Below, in pieces: positions 23,501-35,999 of a stretch of 64,000 nucleotides of DNA. The position numbers and the translations under genes are program-made. Under the pieces are notes generated by a model. It made no database searches. It was given only the letters and a program-made list of their open reading frames with translations, and was not told where the DNA came from. Source of the stretch: Polytrichum commune (lineage: Eukaryota > Streptophyta > Polytrichopsida > Polytrichales > Polytrichaceae); the NCBI GenBank assembly GCA_950295325.1, contig OX485804.1, forward strand, positions 69,602,033-69,666,032, given 5' to 3'. Every line of letters begins with the position of its first letter. Position 1 is the first letter of the stretch.

Positions 23501-26500
23501 CTCAAATTTGCACAACGAGCTAAATACATTCGCAACAATGTACGTTCTTCCCCCTTAGTCTTCACGTGGACATTAGTTTCAAAATTTTCCACGGAAAAAA
23601 ATTCGACCTGTTTCTAATTTTCTTCTATTTTGCTCAGGCCATAGTAAATGAAGATGCTTCAGGGGATGTGATTGCTCTACGGCGTGAGATTCAGCAATTG
23701 AAGGTAAAACATACCTTGGAGTTCCTCACGATTCGTCCATCCATCTATATTAGTAGTTTGCTTCAGTATGGATTACAAGTATCAGGTAGTAGAGTTCTTG
23801 TTGCTCTTCCAATTACACAAATGCCATAATTATTTTGGTGAAGTCATTTTTTGCAATCCTCAACGGCGGTGAGTCATCTTCTACAGGAAGAAGTAAGCCA
23901 GCTGAAACTTCAAAGTGTGTCAACCATGCAACGGTATGAAGGTGATCCTGAGAAACCAGCTCCTGGACTCGGCTCAAACAATCTTTTGCGTAAGGTTAGT
24001 TGTTTGACATGTTGTCTCGAAGATGTTCACCTTTCATGAAGTTTGTGCTTCAAACGATCGATGACTATGCATTGTTCACTTGCGAGGGTGAGCAGAACAC
24101 AAGATATCCAATAGTTGTCTTAACGTCCAACAACTATTGGCCTCCGCAGATAAGGGCTGTGGAGGCTACACTGTCAGGAGCACTGCGGAGAGAACAAGTA
24201 TCTCAAGTTGCAGCAAGGAGATATGCCGACGAAATTGAGCAGCTGCAATCCCTGGTGCAAATTTTGTTTGGACCTAATTTCTACTCCTTGACTTCTTTTT
24301 CTCCTATATACTGTTTTGTCTTCCTTTGTGGATGCTAACATTTGTAAATTCTGGATCCACATTTGGCACCAACTTCAGTTTTGAGTCAAAAAAGTGCACG
24401 TCTTCCATTGACCTTGACAATTCCTACTCAGGTTCGACAACGCGACCAAAACGCTCAAAGCGGAAAAATGATCCTTCGTTTCAGAGATGAGAGGATTCAT
24501 AGATTGGAGGCCTGTTTGGCGGGAAGAATGCCAATGGATCACTATCTTATGGATGAAAACAAACGTTTAGTAGAAGAAATTGAACTTGTGAGGAGACAAA
24601 ATGACCACAATCCAGAGCTCACTCGCTTTGCAATGGACAATATCCGTCTTATGGAACAAGTTCGAGGGTATGTTGTTTCTAATCTATGAGTTTAAGCAGT
24701 CGGAGACTATTGTAGAGGAAGTCAGAGAACATGATTTTGGAAGCTGCATACACTGGTGCGGTTCTCGGTTCTGAACAGATCGGATCCTTGTTTATCTGGC
24801 AGGTTAAAACAGTTTTTTGAAAATGGAGAGCGCGAAACCATGATTGAGGAGATTTCAAATCTCAGAGATCAGGTGAGACCTTTACGTATTTTGAATGAAT
24901 GTGTGCTGTGATCTGGGAATGATGCATTGCTTGCTTTCCTCAAATGTATCTTTCTTCTGAAATGTGTATTTGTACATGGCAGTTGTTGGAAATGACGGAA
25001 GCAAAGCTCTCTTTGGAACAGGGAGCTATCGCTCTTTCTAGTGCTCAGGTATGTGCCCTACGACTTTGTACTCGAATTTCTCACAGATGATGCAACTTAT
25101 TCGGTAGTTATGTTTCTTAAAATCACTTGCTGACGTAGTGTGTCATGTTTTCCTTCTGCAGGCTGATAAATACCGCAAAGAACTGGAGATATGCTGTAAC
25201 GACCTATGCACATGTTTGGAAGTTAACTCTAAACTGACAAAGTAAGGCAATGTTTTCAGCTCAATCAGTGAAATTACTACTATGTCATTCATATTCTTTG
25301 CAGTCCATGGATGAGCCATAGATCAAGGATTCTCTGCACATTGCTCAAGGAATTTCTTATCACTGAGATATCCTCACTTCTCTACAGGCAAGTGGAGGAA
25401 CTGCAAGCTCAAGTTGGGCAGTTAAGTGCACGGTGTCAAGAGCAGCAACAAGACTTAGATCTTCTGAAGGTATTTTTCACATCGTGAGCATGAGCATATG
25501 TTATTGAATGAGATTGTCAGATGCAACTCTTTTGTTTGTCAACGATGATGATGCTGACATTTGAAATCATCCACATTTCAGGCTCAACCTATGGGAAGAT
25601 ATGAGGAGTTGGAGCTAGAAAGGGCAGTGCATCTGCAGATAATAGCAGATCTCAAAGCTCAGCTTCAGCAGGTTGCTACTTTTATACCTATTGCCTCAAG
25701 TTTCAGCCGGTAGTCACTTGCTGTTAGTGAAGGAACCCTGTGTTTCTATTTCATGTCGGTTATAATGTTAAAAGCTTCCAGAAATTCACGGTGGCATGTT
25801 ATTTTTTCGTATTTGCGTTTCTGTTATCACAATGATGGCAGTTTTTTGAGTTTATTGTTACGGTGATCAGGCGGAGAAGATTAAACGCGATTCAAATTCA
25901 CTCTACGATACTGAGAAAGATACCGTGCAGGACAAGTGCACGCTTGAAGACCAGGCCGAGGTGATTAAACCAGCATAGGCTTGCTTCAATCTTTTTGGGT
26001 TAACTGCAAAATTTCTTTCCACTTGAAAGGCCATTTCACAAAAAAAGAGTTGTCCTACATCTAAAGAGGCGCATCTGCCATTTGATTTGCAGGGAGTCTC
26101 TGCGAGACCCACACCGAGCACCGAAAGCCGGTCTTTTGAAACCAAAAAACAACCAGAGGAGAATCCAAAGGGAGAGGAGGGCTCGTTATTTGATGAAGAT
26201 ATCGAGCAACTCCAAGCTTGTGATGAGAAACAGACGCAAATGGAAACCGAGTTTGAGACCTTCTCCGAGCTGATGACACAGAAGGAGTCTCTGTTGGATG
26301 AAGGGTTCGACAACTTGGAGGTGTCCACCCGGCGACAGAGTTTGGAGTCCGAGTACGAGGCATACGCGGAGCTTGTGGCCGAGAGAAGAGCCTCGGCCGT
26401 GGACGAAGACTTGGTGCATCAGCAGAGGTGTGCTAAAATCAAAGAAATGGCGTCAAGCTTCGACCCTTATACAGAGCTCATGGAAGGAGAGTCTGAGCTG

Positions 26501-26788
26501 CTCACTGCTGAAAGCTTGAAGGAGCAGACGGATCAGTCGCCGGTTTTGAATCCTGAGACTGCACCCAACGATCTTGTCATTGCAGTTTTGAAAGACATTC
26601 CTCTGGATGAGCCGGAGATGGCAAACGATCTCATCCCGGTTATAAAAGACATTGTTGTTCCCTCGAAGGAGCCTCAGTCACCCAGTGATCTCCTCCCAGT
26701 TTTAAAAGATATTTCCTTAAACAACGACATAGACTTGGTCGAAATTCGCCCCAGAAGACTTAGTTTAGAGTCACTGAAGCAGTCATAG
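20535..26788 (+). CDS. KIN12: Kinesin-12 (phragmoplast class), 23 coding exons
   Basis: Exons: 20535-20948, 21103-21258, 21400-21483, 21697-21816, 21958-22071, 22179-22271, 22368-22457, 22599-22669, 22811-22885, 23016-23103, 23238-23296, 23476-23539, 23638-23703, 23887-23994, 24150-24254, 24432-24667, 24803-24872, 24983-25048, 25162-25241, 25388-25469, 25582-25671, 25871-25960, 26093-26788; all phases agree, giving 1038 residues. After a Ser-rich head, the motor (about 136-470) shows VLIRTRPL, the P-loop [10 protein letters not shown] (217-226), switch I NRESSRSH (about 340) and switch II DLAGSE (375-380). The [11 protein letters not shown] and [10 protein letters not shown] stretches and the coiled stalk stretch NPELTRF are typical of plant kinesin-12. 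These plus-end motors bundle or anchor antiparallel microtubules at the phragmoplast or division site. The tail (808-1038, one exon) is acidic and repetitive and not family-like. An in-frame stop at 20511 supports the start. Length is short against many plant kinesin-12s. Confidence 0.9.
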
Positions 26789-28782
26789 GGACTCCTGCAT
26801 CACCACCATCCCTCTAAATATCCACAGGGAAATTAGTTAGTGTCCACCTCGAATCGAGCACAAGACGCCAACAAAGTAATCAGGTCATGATATACTTCCA
26901 GGATGGATTAGGCTTCTGAATCACTTGAGCAGAGAAACCACGTTTGTGCAGGCACGACGAAAACCCAGGATATGTACAGAGGTATAATTGGCACAGGAAG
27001 CTGAATCCTTTCGAAGGACTGATTGATGCTCGCAACATGAACCTGAGGCCTTCCAAATTGCTGGAGGAGAGGTGGCATCGATGGATAGACCCAAAACAGA
27101 GCCACTTGCTGCGAAGACTTGTGATCCTTCTCGGTAATTTATATACCACTAGGGATAAGTCAGATCACATGGATCAGTGAAGAGCAAGAAATGACCATCG
27201 TTGCAGAATCATATGTTTGTTCAACCGGCTGCAGATCTGGTCAACACTTCAAAGAATCCTGATGAAGCAGAGGTTGCTCCGATCTGACCTCAGGTGAGAG
27301 CCCTCAAGTTTACCTTTAACAGCTAAAAAGGGACCCTGAAGTTCCTCATCTCTATCTTACAGAAACTCCTATGGGCACTGTAAAATGATACTCTCAAATA
27401 ATTGGCTTTCAAAGATGTTTATAACTCTTCACTGGGCATCAATTATTGAGAGAGAGACACCCCCCTTTAGTTGTTGGTCACTTGATTTCGAGTGTGGGTA
27501 GGGCTTAGAGGTTGCCCCTCTCTCGATAATCATCGTTGAGCGATATAGAATTGGAAAACATTTGGACTTTGTGGAAGAGTATGAAATTTTGCTCCAAAAA
27601 ACCTAGAAATTTGATTATTGAGAATACTTTTACAATGATTGTTGAGACGCTCTTAATATCTACATATGTTGATGATAGATGTACCTCGTTCACCAATGCT
27701 ATCTTCTACCCGTTTTCTAGATATTGGACAGAGGTGATACTTAAGGGCCCTTGGGTTTCTCGCTGGTTGAGCTGTTTTAAAACACGTTAGGAACGCTTTC
27801 AGATTTTCTCTAGGGTGTTGGAATTCAAGTCTATTTTCAACAATTCTGTTGTAGTATCTGTTGTACTCCACGTAACCCTAAATTGGCCTAACCCCCATTT
27901 TTCTTCTCTTTACACTTCTGCAGCTGACAGTGTCTTCCACATGCTCTGAAAGAGTGAGCCCCCGCAGAATCTCTCTGAAGCTCCCCGGTGTTGAGATTGT
28001 GCTCCATCCTTCCTGTCAACACTTGCCAAAATTTGCAGTTGGTTGTACAACATCAGACGATTTCAGGACCATTGAGAACTCTCCATGCCCAGTCACCCTT
28101 TCTTTACTTCCTTTCCGACCTCTCACATTCATTCGTAGGATGCATTTTTGACCTGACATTGTAGACTTCCTCAATCAAGCACTTGTACCTCCACCCCCAA
28201 TTTCTGTTAGCTTCTTCCCAAACAGCACCATTCGCAGTGGATTATTACTGCCGAAATCTTGTACTATGATTTGATCAATGATTCAACTCTGGTGACTACC
28301 TCACAGCCATGCCTTTGTAAGTGATTCCCACCGCTCAGGTATGTGTTGCAAAATTTTACACGTATTCTAACTTTATACTACACCATTTGAGAGTGTCAAT
28401 TGTCAACAAATATTTAGGTGCTCTTAAATTCAGAGCGTGTGATGATTATGCTATTGATTATACACCAAATTAATGCCAGTGTCGTGCACTATGATGTGAA
28501 CAATAAATAGACTCCATTAGAATGTGATCAATGATCCAATGGTTTGATCAATTCCTTACCATGCGCTTGTAATAACTAGGTAATTGCCCATCTTAGATAT
28601 TCGTGTACTTACGTGATTCTGGGTTCTATCTGGTTTAATATTAAGGCTCTTTTCTTTTCGTCTAAATAGGACCCCATGCAGCATATTCCTTCTCCAAGTG
28701 TATGTGTTGCAGATTACACAATCTCGAACTTTCTCTTCAAGAATGTCACTTACCAACCAGCTTCTCTTGTATCTTAGAGTCC
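26789..28782. other. Kinesin 3' flank, no second gene
   Basis: A 77-codon frame (26947-27180) just beyond the kinesin stop has no recognisable domain; it may be 3' untranslated sequence or an alternative last exon. The rest is AT-rich without support for a gene. Confidence 0.4.
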
Positions 28783-29060
28783 GGGAAGCCGAAAGGCTTA
28801 TGGGACTAAAAGTACATCAAGATGGTGTCAAATCAGCTAATTCCATAGAGTGGCGTAGTGCTATAGCCTCCGTGAGGTAGAGGCTACTTTCACCTTGATG
28901 GTCCAATTTAAAAGAACAACTTGAAACTCCCTAATACCACCTTTATCAAATAGTGATTAAAAAATATGTCTAATGGAGTTATATAGGAGACATTACAACA
29001 CAAAGTGTGCCTCATTTTCAACTACATTATAAGAGCAATAGTGGTATAATCTACTATCTA
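28783..29060. repeat. Dispersed repeat family B, copy 2
   Basis: Matches 11930-12135 in order: GGAAGCCGAAAGGCTTATGG, AAGTACATCAAGATGGTGT, CTAATTCC, GTAGAGGCTA, CACCTTGATGGTCCAATT. Beyond that the stretch ATGTCTAATGGAGTTATATA and TGCCTCATTTTCAACTAC matches the fragment near 46650-46720, so the full unit is longer than copy 1. Confidence 0.65.
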
Positions 29061-32000
29061 TAGAGATTGGGATAGTTGACCACCATCGAGTTTCACTGGC
29101 AAGTCTATGATTCGAGGTGCGGTAATTAAGCAGCAATGATCTTGCATTATTGTGGTGTCAATGGTTGCTTAAAGTGCAATCACTTTTGTATTTGAGTAAA
29201 TCCTTGAGGTATGATGACTTCACTAGTTTCTTTATCTGAATTGCTTTCATGGAGTTCACCAAGCTATTTAAGAGTACTAATCGCATGGATGTGGTCTTCA
29301 AATCAATATTTTAAATACTTCACTTGACAAATGTTTCAACAGTGCTACCTTTCTTGCATAGCCAGTGCATAATGCATGTTGTGATGTGAGTTTGTAGGGC
29401 CTGTACTCTCAATGTCATATATGAGTGTGACTTGAACACGAGCATGCTCATGTGAGTGGACCCTCCAAGCCGATAGATAGGCCTACCTCGAGATTATCAG
29501 GCTGCCAAACATTCTTCATGTTTTTATCTCAAAGAAAAATTTCAAGATTGCCTGCGAAAAAACTCCTTTTTGGGGGGAGCTGCCCAGAAGCATTCTATTG
29601 TGGTGTTATCTAATAAATTATTTTGTCAACGCCCTAGAAAACAACGCAAGTCTTCATTTCGTTCAAGACTTGGGTTCCTATACACTTCTCCTGTGGCCTA
29701 GGTTGGAAATAGATCGTCTCGTAATGATATAATATCCAGACAATTACATCCCACTATGTTATTCTTGAAGATAATATCAAATCCAAGCACATACATGTGG
29801 GTTTTGTGTGCATACATTTGTCCAAGGTGCATATGCTTTGATGGATAAGAAGTTTTCCGGAAGAATTTTTGTTTTTCACTTTCACGTACGAATTAATAGT
29901 TGCACGTGGAGAATTGTATTCCTCAAAACACAATTATAATGTTTAATAGAGCATTATGCAATATGTCACATAGTGATACTAGCATATTGGACAACTCTTG
30001 GAGCGAAGCTAGGACATGAGCATGAGTCCAAGCATGAGCATGGCTAGAGCCCTATATCTGTGGATTTAAAGGTCTATATTTAGGATTTTCAAGTATTTTT
30101 TGAACGCTAGCCCAACAACTGTAGTTTTCCCTAGTTGCCCAAGAAAAAACAATATTTTGGAACATGCTTCCAATTGATATTTTAATAGAACTAGAGTATG
30201 TCCAAGTCTAGAGTCGAGCATATTTAGTTGCCACACCTTGATTGTTACACACTTATCGTGGGATGAGATAGAATATTGGGAGCCCTAGCAAAACAAATGT
30301 TCAGTGTACTGCTCATTCTATCATGTGACCGTGCCATTAACCATAAACTCCATAATATGGATGATGTGGGCATTCGTCTTCTACTGTACTAAGATAACTT
30401 ACCCTATATTGTGTCATACAACTATGATTTCAATATTGATCAATTATCATAAAATTCTAAAGCAATAGACTCACTCATCCATTTTCAAGAGCACATTGTT
30501 TAAGCCTTAAATGCCTAGACGAGTAGACCAAAACCAAAGATGTATCATAAAGTGTGTGTTAAAGGTCCAATTTGATTTTGGCTTACAAATGGAAGGTGTA
30601 GAACTTGAATTTTGGGTCACACTTGTATGGTTGGAATCTAGATTTCAATAAGAATATGATTAATAATAATTTTAAATTTATTCATAATATGAAAATTATC
30701 ATATTTTCATAATAATTAATTTCCACTTGAAATTTTGTAAAGATTAATGAACTGCAAGGTCTACAAAAATATTAAAGAAACTCAAGTGAGTGTTCAAAAC
30801 CTCTTCATATAATAAGGGTTGGTTCACACTAGTACCCAAGTTCACTTGAGGTCAATCTGTGCAATGTCAAATCAAGAGCATTGCACGCATATTAAAGATA
30901 TTAAAGAAACTCAATGTACAACGTTGAGAGCATGGAAGTTGGGAGTTATCACTTCACACAGGTCCCCAAGTCCTAAGTCCCAAATATGACATGGATGCCT
31001 ACATGGCAACAATTTTCAAAGGTGAGGCTCGAAACTTGTGTTGACAATTGAGTTGAGAAAAAAACTAGACCCAACTTTTGACACAAGTCTTGAGAATTTT
31101 TTACACAAAATAATCAAAATCTAACTTTAATGGATGTAAACCACACTTTGACGATATTCTTTAGGCTCAAAAGTTGGGACATTCCTCTATACTGGGAATT
31201 GCTCCAGCATATTTTGTGGGGCAAGTTAGTTGAGTGTGGTCGAATTCAATGGAACAAGATGCTTAGGGGTTACGAGCATGCTCTTGTTTTTATCAGTTTT
31301 TCAAAAAATAAGGAGACTAAGCATATTTATTGCACTATATTGGACATTAAGATTATGCAGAGGTCAAATTAAGCCCTGAGGGCCCAAGCAAATCTCCCCA
31401 AAACTACCCAAATCCCAACTCAACCACTCATTGAAGATAATGTGTACCTCTAATAGTGAATCTAACCGTATGGATGGTATTTTTATAGAGTTAGGATTGT
31501 TCATGCAAATTTTCAGTCATCCACATATTTCAAATCATAAGATTATAACGTAAATGTGTAAGTCGATCAATATGGTTGGACAAAGATGGTTGTCCCAACA
31601 ACAACAACAACAACAACAACAAAAAACCTTCGTAGTTTGTAGGGGTTAACCATCAACCTTCCCTTGGTCACTTTATCTAATTCACTTGTTGGCAACCTTC
31701 AATGGGTGGACCGTTGGTGTACCAATGTGTTATACAAGATACTTTGGGGATGAAGCTTCTTCATTTGTGCACATTAAGAAAAGTAAAACAAAAGTAAAAC
31801 AAAAATTACATAGCATAGAATTTGGCGAAAGAGGGACAATGTTCAAAACAGCTACCATGGAAGGGAGGGGGGGTGAACTGGAGGAAGAAACAATGAAAAC
31901 GACGATTATTATTGTCGAGCTCTATATTATTATTTTTATCCAAATCAAGTCCTAAAACAAGGTCAAAGACCTCAAAATTAATCTAGTGAACATCATTGGG

Positions 32001-32572
32001 ATAAATCATCAATCAACTATATGGACAAGAGGGAATTATCGTATACAAACGCACCGACCAAGGGAATCCATCGGTGTTGAACTTTCAAGATATGCTAGCC
32101 GCACAAAGGGCCAAGCCAGAGAGGGAAGCAATCCACGCACTCTGCACCAATGAGTGTTATCCATTCAACACAAGGAACAACAAACACACACCCCTTAAAA
32201 AAAAATTAAAATTTTACAACAACAACAGCAAAAAAAAAAACAAAAAAACCAATTACAAATATGTACGAGCAAGTCATAAACTAAATAGACATGGATGACA
32301 AAGTAGAAGGCACGAGTATTCATTCAAACCGAAAGAACAACTCACACATAAACATGACAACCAAATTCTAGAAGATTCTATCTTGAGACTCAAAACTTTG
32401 GTTTCCTAAAGTGTTGAGAAACACTTGCACTCCGAAAAAGTATGTTTAAGACTCATCATCACAATTACCACATGAGAAAACTCATTTAGAGTTCTAAAGT
32501 ATGTCCAAGCTAGTGAATTTTTTATACTTTTATCACTAAGCTGAAAGTGAGTGTTTTTAAAGACAATGTTAC
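29061..32572. other. Gene-free AT-rich region
   Basis: No gene or structural RNA supported. It contains a (CAA)n run near 31597-31622 and A-rich tracts near 32200-32250. The longest frames (about 80-90 codons near 31130 and 31686) show no domain. Confidence 0.5.
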
Positions 32573-32832
32573 TATGGTCTTATCAACTAAAATGAGCCAA
32601 TTGGTCCACTCAATTTAATGTAGGGAACGTGATGGGAACATAATGATTGCTAGTTGGTACGAGAGAATACCCGTTGAGGGTTCTTAAAATACAACTCAAC
32701 CATTCCAATACACCCACACATGTTTATAAAACCATACAAATAATCAATTATAATATGGAAGATCTCATCAATTATGATGGTACGGATTGTCTCATAATGG
32801 CCCAATTGGCTCATTTTAGTTGATAAGGCCAT
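32573..32832. mobile_element. Small MITE with 35-bp inverted ends
   Basis: ATGGTCTTATCAACTAAAAT followed by GAGCCAATTGG at 32573 is inverted at 32798-32832 (CCAATTGGCTCATTTTAGTT, then GATAAGGCCAT). TACT flanks both sides, a possible four-base target duplication. The ~190-base core encodes nothing. Confidence 0.75.
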
Positions 32833-32971
32833 TACTGGAGTTGTTTGGGGACATGTTTCATGATGATACCCGCTATGAAGTCAAATGAAACACATTTGGG
32901 GAAATGAATCATTTAAAAGCTTTGGGTTTCCCAATCGAATCAAAGATGTCGTACAAAAAGCTCAGGACTAA

Positions 32972-33805
32972 GGGCCAAGTTTCATGTGCCAGTCCCGGTC
33001 CGTCTTTTAAATGGGTGAGAAACGGGTGACATCATCCAAAGAATGGGTGATGTCACCCATTCTATGGAGGGGTACTTCTATGTGGGGTGCCGGTTGTTTT
33101 CAATTTCCTACTTTCTAACTAAATTTGGTGAGTGATAAGACATGACACTTTATGAAGGTCACCGGCAATGAAGGTCATCATCATTTAACTTTTCATATTT
33201 GATTTGCACATCAATTTCCATACATTTATTGAATGAATTCCAAATTATGTGTTGTTGATATGTGTAGGTTGGTAATACTGTCATCTATGGAAATATGTAA
33301 ATATTTATATATATTATTTTTTAATTGAAATTGTCATTGTACATTATTTATAAGTGATTTTAACTGTGACACCTAAATGATACCAAAATAGTCTTTTAAA
33401 TATTTCATGAGTATTTCCTCTGGTTTGTTTGCCTTATATATATATAGATATAGATATAGTTAAGATCTAGATTCTAAAAACATCATAAAATACACGTTCC
33501 CTAAGAGTACTCCTCAAAAAAAAGGACTTGAAGAACAAAGTCGCCTTTAGTATCCAAGGGTGTACCCTAGGTGACCGGCCGATCCGGTCGCCGGAGCTTT
33601 CTAACCGACACATGTCCTTCTTGTGACCGTTAGGAACGCCTTTCCTTTGGCACCTGTTCTTGCACAACACAAAATGTGGGACACCCATCCATGGGGGGTA
33701 CCGGTCCTTGGGTGAGAGGGATGGGCACATGGCACCACCCTCTTTTCACCAGCCACCCATTTATTTTAAAAAAACGGACCGGGACCGGCACATGGAACTT
33801 GGCCC
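32972..33805. mobile_element. Harbinger-like MITE, family C
   Basis: TAA flanks both sides (32969-32971, 33806-33808), a TWA-type target duplication. The left end starts GGGCCAAGTTTCATGTGCCA and continues GTCCCGGTCCG; the right end is its near-complement, ending CATGGAACTTGGCCC. Length 834 bp. It contains a local palindrome, GGGTGACATCATCC ... GGGTGATGTCACCC (about 33024-33060). No transposase frame. Confidence 0.85.
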
Positions 33806-34830
33806 TAAGGAGTCAGGACCCGTGGAAACCAGCCTTTAGGCCGCCCAGTAGATACCCAAGTTCTTCTCAGGTTACGCCATTTTATAATCTGTCATGTGAT
33901 CGATCGTACCTGTTGCAATAGGATTTTCTGTGGGATGCCCAAAACAGATACCTGATTAGTAGATGGCACGTATGAGGATCTGATTGATCCCAATCACACA
34001 TAAATTGAAGCAAGGCTTGTCCACCATCACCATCACCACATCTCGGCTCACTCTCCCGTCCCTGAACATCTCTCGGTGTGTCCTCCGGTTCCTCCAGAAT
34101 TCTGCACTCAGTTTCAAGGTTCACACTCTACACAGAATAGTTGTCTGCTTGCAAGTGGATTAGAAGGTATGTGGGTGGCGTGTGGTTCCTTTTTCATGTT
34201 CTCCAACTTCTACCCGATTAGATCTACAGAACAAGCCTTGCGTTGCATTAGCAAATCTACGATGAAACGTCTGCAAAAATTGGATTGAAAATCGGATCCC
34301 CCATGATTTAGCTATGGTTATTGGAAGTGCATGTTTGTTGATTTCTCAATTGGATGCACGGGTCCTCCCAATCGTGTTCACTGTAGAGTAGTTATTAATA
34401 TCTGAAGACGTAGTCCAGTCTCTTTTAAACATGTGTCTTTATGATGTTTGTGCTTCGATTCTCACGGAACCACACACCAATCAAATCTAGGGGTCCGACT
34501 GAGAAAAGTAGCCACTTCAGACCCATCTACCTTAGATATTGCAAAGCAAAGGAAACCTCCATCATGGCCTGTTATGTTGTGACCATGAATTTGTTGTGAA
34601 TTGATCGATGCCTGTGAATGTTGACGTTTTCCCAGGCTTGAGTACATGTCTATAGCAGCTTAGATATAGGATAGATCTCTGTGTGGATCTCCTCTGTTCT
34701 GAATACCCAGTATCTTGTAAAGTGACCAGTGTGTGTGCTCATGTTGAGAATTGTGCATGTCGAACGGTGCATCTGGATGGCTGATGTATAATGTCAATGC
34801 TTTTTGGTGAACAACAATATAAATCGATTC
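33806..34830. other. No gene seen; upstream of the lectin pseudogene
   Basis: May hold the decayed promoter or first exon of the broken lectin gene, but I cannot recognise coding sequence in it. Confidence 0.35.
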
Positions 34831-35443
34831 ATGCATGCAGCCTTCTCCAATTTGGCCCCAGTCAACTTACCCCAATACGTGATTCTCAAAGGTGACAATG
34901 GGATGTACATCAACCTCTCATGGACGGAGAAATTTAACGCCCCTACCTCCTCTTCAGCTCCTAACAGAGGGACAATTCTGCAACGCATGAGGTTTTCCCT
35001 AGCCTGTTGAGAATCAGGAGAACGTGGTCGTGATAAAGTTCGTTAAAGAAGGTGCGTTCTGGAAGAGGAGTCCGACTTGGATTTGGGCAGAATCGTATGC
35101 CAAACCCGATGCATCCCAGAAGGACTGCCTTTTCCAGGTCTACCAGATCAGTCTCACCGTCGTAGCCCTGAAGTGCTTGGGCAACGACAAGTTTCTGAGA
35201 CGCTACACAGACGACGGGATGGAGAGTGCGCTCCATGCTAGTTATCCAGCTTACGATGACAAGATAGCCCAGTTTGTTGTCAGCGAAGGAATATCTGCGC
35301 GTCGGTTGTTTGATCTGGACTACTTCTTCGACCCGCATGGAAAATAACGGACGCCATGCCCGTCGTTCTGTGATGTACGCGCTAACCAGGACGGCTACAT
35401 GGAAGAATTCAACGTCATTCATGACAGGCTTGTCAGTATCTAA
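34831..35443 (+). pseudogene. Amaranthin/agglutinin-domain lectin, broken (5' part)
   Basis: Three reading frames in succession carry parts of one agglutinin domain. The first frame has LPQYVILKGDNG (near 34873); an internal piece with YLLFSS and EVFP is in a second frame and has a stop (34941-34996); from about 35009 a third frame carries FWKRSPTWIWAES and VALKCLGNDKF, the best-conserved signature of amaranthin-like lectins. A stop follows at 35345-35347, and a short frame with DVRANQDG continues to about 35440, where the CCGGTT repeat begins. At least two frameshifts plus stops make this a pseudogene. Amaranthin-like domains bind carbohydrate, and in plants some are fused to an aerolysin-like pore-forming region, which fits the fragments downstream. 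I do not join the pieces here. Confidence 0.7.
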
Positions 35444-35667
35444 GATCGGGGAGAACCAGCAGTTACAGATGAACCGGTTGAGTTTGAGAAACAACCACCG
35501 GTTGAAGTTCAAGACTGCAGGAAAATTACCGATCATTTTAGAGGAATTTATAGAATATACCCCAATTTAATAAAAAGAAAACCGGAGGATGTCATCAACA
35601 TGTAACCGGTTGCACTTGCAAACACTAGGATCTCAACCGATTAGTATGCCCAAAAATCTCCCCGATC
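35444..35667 (-). repeat. CCGGTT-rich dispersed repeat, full copy (inverse)
   Basis: 224-base unit with GATCGGGGAGA at one end and TCTCCCCGATC at the other, inverse to the unit at 38068-38288 with about 90% identity by eye. It carries several CCGGTT cores. It sits exactly where similarity of the lectin pseudogene breaks off and resumes further on, so it looks inserted into that gene. Confidence 0.8.
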
Positions 35668-35689
35668 GCTGTTCAGTAATCATCCCGAG

Positions 35690-35860
35690 CAGGCAAACCC
35701 GACCTTTTCGGTGTCACTAACACAGCATCCACCGAGGTTACCAAGAGCACTGAGATGGGAGCAGAGACCACCAAAAGCACAGAAGTCGCCCGCCTCCATC
35801 ACAGTCAAGGATGTGGACCTGGGTGTGAAGGTGAGGCCATAAGAATGACACAATTGAATG
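35690..35860 (+). pseudogene. Aerolysin-like (ETX/MTX2) region, fragment 1
   Basis: Frame with TNTASTEVTKSTEM and ETTKSTEV, a Thr/Ser-rich alternating stretch like the strand region of ETX/MTX2-type beta-barrel proteins that follow agglutinin domains in plant fusions. The next recognisable piece is far downstream at 37367, past two transposons. Stops follow near 35848. Assignment rests on pattern and position and is moderate. Confidence 0.45.
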
Positions 35861-35999
35861 GAGGAATAACGACATTGAGATTAATGGATGACTACTTTAG
35901 TTACGGAAATGTATACCTAGATAGAGTAACAATATATTAATGCATACATGAACGTATCTAGTGTTTTTCCGGCTGTAGGTGTAGAATGTGTGGCTTGTA

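Noticed and set aside
26947-27180. 77-codon frame just after the kinesin stop
   Set aside because: No domain and no start codon near its opening; more likely 3' untranslated sequence. Long-read cDNA could show otherwise.
34961-35536. 191-codon minus-strand frame
   Set aside because: It is the antisense shadow of the agglutinin pseudogene, whose plus-strand signature is clear.
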